Shown: one piece after another, positions 58,704 to 64,000 of the stretch
Numbering within the stretch: the first letter of the stretch is position 1
Layout of the letters: the number at the start of each line of letters is the position of its first letter
DNA from: Rhodanobacter sp.
GTDB lineage: Bacteria; Pseudomonadota; Gammaproteobacteria; Xanthomonadales; Rhodanobacteraceae
Length of the DNA stretch: 64,000 nucleotides
NCBI GenBank assembly: GCA_004298045.1
Contig: SCRM01000008.1
Coordinates: 1 to 64,000, forward strand
Reading direction: 5' to 3'
Notes under the pieces: generated by a model
Databases searched by the model: none
What the model saw: only the letters and a program-made list of their open reading frames with translations
Told to the model about the DNA's origin: nothing
Program-made: the position numbers and the translations under genes

Positions 58704-61190
58704 ATGAACCTCATGCGCTTGTCCCTGCGCAACCTGCGCCGCGAATGGCGGCTCCCGGAACTGCGCACGCTGGCCGGGTCGCTGCTGTTGGCCGTACTGG
58801 CGCTGGGCATCGTCGCCACGCTGGCGGCACGGGTGGAGAACGGCATCCTGGCCAGCGCGGCGGAGCTGATCGGCGGCGACATCGGCATCTCGGCCCCGCA
58901 GGCGCTGCCGGCGACGTTCGCCGAACAGGCACAGCGTGACCAGCTTGCCACCAGCCGCGCCGCCGGTTTCCCCAGTGTGGCGTTTGCCGGTGAGCGCAGT
59001 CAGCTCCTCGATGTGCAGGCGGTCGACGCGGCGTGGCCATTGCGCGGCAAGCTCGCACTGGCGGATGCGCACGGCGCCACGCGCATCGGCCATGGTCCGG
59101 CGCCCGGCAGCGTGTATCTCGACCATCGTGCACTGGTGGCACTGGGGCTTGGGGTGGGTGATGACGTGCAGCTTGGCGGCCGCACCCTGCGCATCGCTGC
59201 GCGGATCGTGCAGCAGCCCGACGGCGGTACCCTTGTCGCCCTCGCGCCGCGCGCACTGATGAACCTTGCCGATGCGCAGGACGCCGGCCTGCTCGGCGTC
59301 GGCAGCCGCGCCACGCATCGCCTGTTGCTGGCGGGCGCGCCGGACGAGGTACGCGCATGGCGCACCTGGGCACAGCGGCAGACCTTGCCGCAGGGCGCCG
59401 AGCTGATCACGCCCGAGCGCACGCGGGAGCGCATGCGCAGCGCGTTCGAACGCGCCGGTACATTCCTGCACCTGACCGCCTTGCTCGCCGCGTTGCTGGC
59501 CGGCGTGGCGATCGCCCTCTCGGCGCAGCGCTACGCGCGGCGCAAGACGCCGGAGGTCGCGCTGCTGCGCGCGCTGGGCACCTCGCGCCGGCGCACGCTG
59601 GGGCTGCTGCTGGGCACACTCGCGATACTCGCGCTGCCAGTCACGGCACTGGCCGTGCTGGTCACGCTGGCGGTCGGGCAGCTCGCATGGCGGTTTGCCG
59701 GCAGTTTGTTCGGTGCGCTGCCCACTGTGCTGCCGGTGTGGCCGGCGCTCGGCGCCGCAGCCATGGCGCTGGCGGTGCTCGCCGGCTTTGCGCTGCCGCC
59801 ACTGCTGCGGCTGGCCGAAGTGCCGCCGGTGGCGGTGTTCCGCGCCAGCGCGGTGCGCCGCGTGCGCCGCTTCGATGCGTTGTATCTGCTGCCGGCCGCG
59901 GTCGCGGTCGGCCTCATCTGGAGCCAGAGTGATTCACTCAAGCTGGCGCTGATCCTCAGCATCAGCCTGCTCGGCGTCGCCGTGGCGGCAGCCGCGTTGG
60001 CAATCGCGCTGCTGTGGCTGACGCGGCGTGTGGCACCCGGCGCGCACCCCGCGCTGCGGCTGGGCCTGGCGGCGCTCGCACGCCGCCGCGCCCTGAGCGT
60101 GATCCAGGCCACCGCGCTCAGCCTGGGCCTCACCGCGTTGCTGGTGCTGGCCGTGGTGGCCCCGGCGTTGCTCGACGGCTGGCGCCGCGAGCTGCCGCCC
60201 GATACCCCAAACTGGTTTGCGCTGAACCTGCAGGACACCCAGCGCGACGCGTTCACCCAGGCCGTGGCACACCTCGGTGGCGGGCACCTCAACATGATGC
60301 CGTTGGCCGTCGGCAAGTTGGTCGCGATCAACGGCGTGGCGGTTGACCAGCTGCAGCTTGCCGACCCACGTGCCCACGAGTGGGCGGATCGCCAGCTGCG
60401 GCTGTCGTGGGCGGCCGCGCTGCCGCCGGCCAACCGCGTGCTGGCGGGCCACTGGTTCGATATCAACCCACGGCAAGCCGAGGTATCGGTGGACCGCACC
60501 TGGCGCGACCTGTTTGCGCTCAAGCTCGGCGACCGCATGCGCTTCGACGTCGGCGAAGGCAGCCTCGACGCCACGGTGACGAGCTTTCGCGACGTCGACT
60601 GGAGCTCGTTCCGGGTCAATTTCTTCCTGCTGCTCGACCCACGGCACGCCGTGCGCCTGCCGCACACCTGGCTGGCGAGTTTCCATCTGGACCGTGGCCA
60701 CGCGCCGGCGATGGCGCGGCTGGCGCGCGACTACCCGAACCTCAGCCTGGTCGATGTCGACGACGTGCTCGATCGCATCCGCGGCATCATCGGCCGTGTC
60801 GGCGGCGCGGTGCGCTGGATCCTCGGTTTCAGCCTGCTTGCCGGTGCGCTGGTGCTGGCCGCGGCGCTGGCCGCCAGTGCCGCGGAACGCCGGCACGAAG
60901 CGGCCTTGCTGCGCACCTTGGGCGCGCGCCGCGCGCAACTGCGCATCGCCGCCGGTTGCGAGTTTGCGCTGCTCGGCCTGATCGCCGGCAGCACCGCTGC
61001 GCTCGGCGCCGCCGGTGCCGGGCTGTGGCTGGGTCGCGCGCTGTTCCATATCGAAGGTTTCGTGTCACCGCTCGCACCGCTCGCGCTCGGCGCCCTGGGT
61101 TGCGCCGTTGCGGTGATGCTGTTCGGCCTGCTCGGCACGCGCAAGGTCACCCGCACGCCACCGATGCAGCTGCTGCGCGAAAACGGATAG
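58704..61190 (+). CDS. ybbP: ABC transporter permease, FtsX-like, YbbP type
   Basis: An 828-residue membrane protein with two FtsX-type units. The first helix (LLLAVLALGIVATLAARVENG) is followed by a large periplasmic domain, then three helices around 265-375 with the RYARRKTPEVALLRALG coupling helix. The second half has further helices and a similar motif (ERRHEAALLRTLGARRAQ). YbbA/YbbP-type transporters are thought to export or extract lipids or secondary metabolites; the substrate is unknown. ATG 58704 begins MNLMRLSLRNLRREWR. It is 109 bases after the structured element. Confidence 0.9.
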   Translation: MNLMRLSLRNLRREWRLPELRTLAGSLLLAVLALGIVATLAARVENGILASAAELIGGDIGISAPQALPATFAEQAQRDQLATSRAAGFPSVAFAGERSQLLDVQAVDAAWPLRGKLALADAHGATRIGHGPAPGSVYLDHRALVALGLGVGDDVQLGGRTLRIAARIVQQPDGGTLVALAPRALMNLADAQDAGLLGVGSRATHRLLLAGAPDEVRAWRTWAQRQTLPQGAELITPERTRERMRSAFERAGTFLHLTALLAALLAGVAIALSAQRYARRKTPEVALLRALGTSRRRTLGLLLGTLAILALPVTALAVLVTLAVGQLAWRFAGSLFGALPTVLPVWPALGAAAMALAVLAGFALPPLLRLAEVPPVAVFRASAVRRVRRFDALYLLPAAVAVGLIWSQSDSLKLALILSISLLGVAVAAAALAIALLWLTRRVAPGAHPALRLGLAALARRRALSVIQATALSLGLTALLVLAVVAPALLDGWRRELPPDTPNWFALNLQDTQRDAFTQAVAHLGGGHLNMMPLAVGKLVAINGVAVDQLQLADPRAHEWADRQLRLSWAAALPPANRVLAGHWFDINPRQAEVSVDRTWRDLFALKLGDRMRFDVGEGSLDATVTSFRDVDWSSFRVNFFLLLDPRHAVRLPHTWLASFHLDRGHAPAMARLARDYPNLSLVDVDDVLDRIRGIIGRVGGAVRWILGFSLLAGALVLAAALAASAAERRHEAALLRTLGARRAQLRIAAGCEFALLGLIAGSTAALGAAGAGLWLGRALFHIEGFVSPLAPLALGALGCAVAVMLFGLLGTRKVTRTPPMQLLRENG

Positions 61191-61308
61191 CCGCCAGAAC
61201 GACACGCAGGCAAAGGGGCGCAGGCGTTACCCTGAAGTTGGCGGCCTTCACGCTGTTTCGAACCTCGAATCCCACACCCCGCACCCCGTCCCAGCGCAAG
61301 GAAACCCC

Positions 61309-61803
61309 ATGTTCGGCGTTGTTCTTCTCTTCGTCGGTTTCGTGCTCGCCATCAACGGGCTCACGCTCGCCGGCCGGATCGAGGCCAAAGACGCCGCGGT
61401 GTTCAACCTGCTGGTCGGCTTGCTCTCCGCGCTGGCTGGCGTACTCGGCGCCAGCCGCGCGGTGACGCCGGCGGATTTCCTCGCCGTCGGCTCCGGCCTG
61501 CTGTTTGCCTTCACCTACCTCTATGTCGCGGCGGTGAACTGGTTCGGCCTGCGCGGCGCGGGACTCGGCTGGTATTGCCTGTTCGTCGCGATCACTGCGC
61601 TGCCGGTGGGCTGGGATGCGTGGACCCGCGGCGATCCGCGGATGGCTACGATCTGGCTGGTGTGGTCCACGCTGTGGGCACTGTTCTTCGTCGACGGCTG
61701 CACCCGGCTGAGCGTCAAGCGCTTCCTTGCGCCTTACACCGTGCTGGTCGCCATTGCCACCTGCTGGGTACCCGGCCTGCTGATGTTGCTTGGGCGCTGG
61801 TAG
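61309..61803 (+). CDS. AmiS/UreI-type amide or urea channel
   Basis: A 164-residue protein with six or seven membrane helices and little soluble sequence. The start (VVLLFVGFVLAINGLTLAG) and the later motifs FLYVAAVNWFGL-like YLYVAAVNW and TRLSVKRF fit the AmiS/UreI family of short-chain amide and urea channels. No urease or amidase gene is within the window, so its partner is unknown. Upstream lies a GGGATTC-like tract, then AAGGAAACCCC before the ATG. Confidence 0.85.
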   Translation: MFGVVLLFVGFVLAINGLTLAGRIEAKDAAVFNLLVGLLSALAGVLGASRAVTPADFLAVGSGLLFAFTYLYVAAVNWFGLRGAGLGWYCLFVAITALPVGWDAWTRGDPRMATIWLVWSTLWALFFVDGCTRLSVKRFLAPYTVLVAIATCWVPGLLMLLGRW

Positions 61804-61809
61804 ACGCGA

Positions 61810-62589
61810 TCAATCATCGGCGCGCGGCACGTCGACCTTGCCGCGCACGCTGCTGTAGTTCACGTCGCCACTGCCTTTGGCACCGACGCTGAGGCTGCCG
61901 CCGACGCCATTCACCACCAGGTCGCCGGAGCCGATGGTGTCCACCCGCACGTTGCCGCCGATATCGCGCAGCTTGACGTCACCCGAGCCGATCGCGCCTA
62001 CGTTCGCCTCACCTTTGACACCCTGCGCCTTGAGATCACCGGAGCCGACGGCGCCCACCTTGAGGCTGCCGACACCGTTGGCATCGACATCGCCGGAGCC
62101 GACGCTGGTGCTGAAGGCGCCGCTGATGTTGCTCACGTGCAGATTGCCCGAGCCGACGATGCTCGCCAGCTGTTGCAGGCCGGAGACCCAGGCATCGCCC
62201 GAACCCACGCGCACCGTGGTCGGCATCTCCGGCGGCAACTGCACGCTGACGTCGAGGCTGGCGTAGCTGGCGCCAAACAGGTTGAAGCCAGAGCCGCTGC
62301 CGGAGCGATCGCCGCCAAGAGTGACGATGAGCTGGTCGCCCTCGCGTCGCTGGTTCACTTGCAGACGGTCAAGCATGCTTGCTTCCGAGGCGCAGGCGCG
62401 GCCATTCAACTGCAACTGGCGGGTACCGGGCGCCGCCTTCACGTGCAGGTCGAAACTGCGCACCTCGAGCTGCACGCCGCGCACGCCGGCAAGATCGAGC
62501 TGCAGGTGGCGCGGCGCCTCGTATTTGCAGGGTGCAGCCAACGCCGCGAGCGGCGCGCACAACAGGACGGCAAGGACGGAACGGAACAT
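61810..62589 (-). CDS. Secreted GSGD-repeat protein (DUF2807/head-GIN domain)
   Basis: A 259-residue protein with a signal peptide (residues 1-18). From residue about 125 it consists of seven successive turns carrying G-S-G-(D/N) (VGSGDAWVSG, VGSGNLHVSN, VGSGDVDANG, VGSGDLKAQG, IGSGDVKLRD, IGSGDLVVNG, KGSGDVNYSS), spaced by about 20 residues. Such arrays form a right-handed beta-helix (DUF2807). Function unknown; possibly adhesion or envelope structure. It is convergent with the channel gene. Confidence 0.85.
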   Translation of the reverse strand: MFRSVLAVLLCAPLAALAAPCKYEAPRHLQLDLAGVRGVQLEVRSFDLHVKAAPGTRQLQLNGRACASEASMLDRLQVNQRREGDQLIVTLGGDRSGSGSGFNLFGASYASLDVSVQLPPEMPTTVRVGSGDAWVSGLQQLASIVGSGNLHVSNISGAFSTSVGSGDVDANGVGSLKVGAVGSGDLKAQGVKGEANVGAIGSGDVKLRDIGGNVRVDTIGSGDLVVNGVGGSLSVGAKGSGDVNYSSVRGKVDVPRADD

Positions 62590-62669
62590 GCGACGACTCC
62601 CGAGTGATGAATGACGGGGAGTTGGATGCGCGTGCCGCGCGAAGGGTTGCAAGCCACGGCGCAGGCCGT

Positions 62670-63485
62670 TCAAGCGGTGGCGTCGCCCGCCTGCTTCGCA
62701 CGCTGCCAGAGCGCTTCCTGCTCGGCCAAGCTGCGCTCGGCCAGCGGCCGGCCCTCTGCTGCGGCAAGCTGCTCCATGCGCCGGAAACGCCGCTCGAATT
62801 TTGCGTTTGCATGGCGCAGCGCCCGCGAAAAATCGACGCCGCCGTGACGCGCAAGATTCACCGCGACAAACAGCACGTCGCCGATCTCGTCTTCCAGCCG
62901 CGCGGGATCGCTGCCGGCTTCGAACTCGGCGCGCACCTCGCCGGTTTCCTCCACCAGCTTGTCCAGCACCGGGCGCCAATCGGGCCACTCGAAGCCGACC
63001 CGCGCCGCATGCTGCTGCAATTTCGCCGCGCGCCGCCACTCGGGCAAGCCAGGCGAAACACCGGCAATCGCGCTGGCATCGTCCGGCGTACCTTTTGCCG
63101 CGTGTTCGGCCGCCTTGATCGCATCCCACGCGCGCTTCTGTGCTTCGAGGTTTGCGTAATGCACGTCGCCGAACACATGCGGATGGCGACGGATCAGTTT
63201 GGCGCTGATCGCCTCGACCACGTCGGAGAAATCGAAGCGCCCCTGCTCGCTTGCCATCTGGGCGTGGAACACCACCTGCAGCAGGAGGTCGCCCAGCTCT
63301 TCGCGCAGGTCGGCAAAGTCGCCGCGGTCGATGGCGTCGACCACTTCGTAGGCTTCCTCGATGGTGTACGGCGCGATGCTGGCGAAATCCTGCTGCACAT
63401 CCCACGGGCAACCACGCTCACCGTCGCGCAGGCGACGCATGATCGCCAACAGATCTTCCAGCGTGTGTTTTGCCGGCATGCTCAT
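62670..63485 (-). CDS. mazG: Nucleoside triphosphate pyrophosphohydrolase MazG
   Basis: A 271-residue housecleaning enzyme that hydrolyses NTPs and dNTPs, and so limits ppGpp-linked stress and mutagenic nucleotides. Two MazG domains show the metal-binding EExxE...ExxD pattern: EEAYEVVDAIDRGDFADLRE with ELGDLL, and EETGEVRAEF with DEIGDVL. GCPWD opens the first. The ATG overlaps the cysQ stop (ATGA). Length close to E. coli MazG (263). Confidence 0.95.
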   Translation of the reverse strand: MSMPAKHTLEDLLAIMRRLRDGERGCPWDVQQDFASIAPYTIEEAYEVVDAIDRGDFADLREELGDLLLQVVFHAQMASEQGRFDFSDVVEAISAKLIRRHPHVFGDVHYANLEAQKRAWDAIKAAEHAAKGTPDDASAIAGVSPGLPEWRRAAKLQQHAARVGFEWPDWRPVLDKLVEETGEVRAEFEAGSDPARLEDEIGDVLFVAVNLARHGGVDFSRALRHANAKFERRFRRMEQLAAAEGRPLAERSLAEQEALWQRAKQAGDATA

Positions 63486-64000
63486 GGCAGGCCGGCCGCG
63501 CGCAACTTCGCCGGCCAGTCGTGCGTGGCATCCGCGACCGCGATGAACTCGGGGTTCAGAAGCGACTCGCCGCGGTCGTAGCGCAGCGGCACGCCGTGCA
63601 GATCAAGCACTGCGCCGCCGGCTTCCTCGAGCACGCATTGCGCGGCGCCGGTATCCCACTCGCTGGTTGGCCCGCGGCGCAAATAGACGTCCGCACCGCC
63701 GCGCGCCAAGAGGCAGAACTTGAGCGAGGAGCCCAACGGCTGCTCGATATAACCAGCCCCAAGCAGGTTCGCCAGGGCGGTGCGATCGCCGCCCCCGTGC
63801 GAACGGCTGCCGGCGGCAATTGCAGGCTGCGCCAGGGGGCGGGTGTGGACGCGTTGCCAATCCACATCCGGCGCACGCTGCCACCACGCACCCATGCCAC
63901 GCGCCGCCACGTACAGCTCACCGCTGACCGGCACCTGCACCACGCCCAGCACCGGTGTGTGGTCTTCGATCAGCGCGATGTTGACGGTGAACTCGCCATT
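63482..64000 (-). CDS. cysQ: 3'(2'),5'-bisphosphate nucleotidase CysQ, 3' part only
   Basis: The frame is open from the right edge of the window (reading NGEFTVNIALIEDH) to its stop at 63482, about 172 residues. It has GELYVAARGMGAW, the substrate loop and the C-terminal inositol-phosphatase motif EWDTGAAQCVLEEAGG. CysQ dephosphorylates 3'-phosphoadenosine 5'-phosphate from sulfate assimilation. The 5' end, with the metal-binding DP-DGT motif, lies beyond the window. It overlaps mazG in ATGA, so both are cotranscribed. Confidence 0.9.
   Translation of the reverse strand, partial: NGEFTVNIALIEDHTPVLGVVQVPVSGELYVAARGMGAWWQRAPDVDWQRVHTRPLAQPAIAAGSRSHGGGDRTALANLLGAGYIEQPLGSSLKFCLLARGGADVYLRRGPTSEWDTGAAQCVLEEAGGAVLDLHGVPLRYDRGESLLNPEFIAVADATHDWPAKLRAAGLP

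Noticed and set aside
57838-58707. Several open frames of 200-290 codons through the structured element on both strands
   Set aside because: They arise from the high GC and hairpin symmetry, are rich in Pro, Gly, Ala and Arg without domains, and overlap on both strands.
61880-62215. Regular repeats that could suggest a CRISPR array
   Set aside because: They are the codons for the GSGD turns of an open protein frame, not identical direct repeats with unique spacers.

Overview
The window is about 64 kb of high-GC bacterial chromosome and reads as a gammaproteobacterium of the Xanthomonadales, most likely the Rhodanobacteraceae (Dyella, Rhodanobacter or Frateuria type). The reasons are the order pilA ... 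pilB-pilC-pilD-coaE, the glyA-nrdR pair near riboflavin genes, a RibB with a degenerate GTP cyclohydrolase II tail, many TonB-dependent receptors and S9 peptidases, and several families of small dispersed intergenic repeats. The genus is inferred from gene content and order; no sequence search was possible. No rRNA, tRNA, CRISPR array, transposase or phage gene was found.

Layout. 1-117 is the edge of a structured repeat. 255-2402 is a secreted S9 peptidase. 2783-22382 is a type IV pilus locus: a sigma-54 promoter, two pilins, two large membrane glycosyltransferase-like proteins with TPR tails, a 0.9 kb AT-richer gap, a glycan island (flippase, four glycosyltransferases, a methyltransferase and an AsnB-type amidotransferase), then pilB, pilC, pilD and coaE. 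22411-28211 holds an LD-carboxypeptidase, ribB and ribE behind an FMN riboswitch, a secreted DUF3298-like protein, and ribD. 28525-37369 is housekeeping: valS, pyrF, ettA, glyA, nrdR, lgt. 37594-45411 suggests peptide use: a second S9 peptidase, a large TonB-dependent receptor, dgkA and a POT-family transporter. 45417-47484 is a RegB/RegA-type redox two-component system. 47675-52066 is a four-gene set (DUF2946 protein, TonB-dependent receptor, BNR-repeat protein, thioredoxin-like protein) that I read as a metal, probably copper, handling system. 52068-56451 holds an isoaspartyl peptidase, a fused 3-oxoacid CoA-transferase and an OmpR-type regulator with an unusual, apparently degenerate histidine kinase. 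56527-61190 is the tesA / ybbA-ybbP group, interrupted by a 600-bp structured element. The window ends with an AmiS/UreI-type channel, a GSGD-repeat protein, mazG and a cut-off cysQ.

How the genes fit together. The pilus locus appears able to make pilin, process it (PilD), power its assembly (PilB, PilC) and probably decorate it or the cell surface with glycans. The peptidases, TonB receptors and POT transporter fit a life on protein-rich or plant and soil debris. The best candidate for something not yet described is the 600-bp element at 57996-58595: it has 42-bp imperfect terminal inverted repeats and at least seven strong hairpins, a second partial copy lies in inverse orientation at the window start, and it carries no credible protein gene. 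Second candidates are the DUF2946/TonB/BNR/thioredoxin set and the paired pilins with paired TMTC-like membrane proteins.
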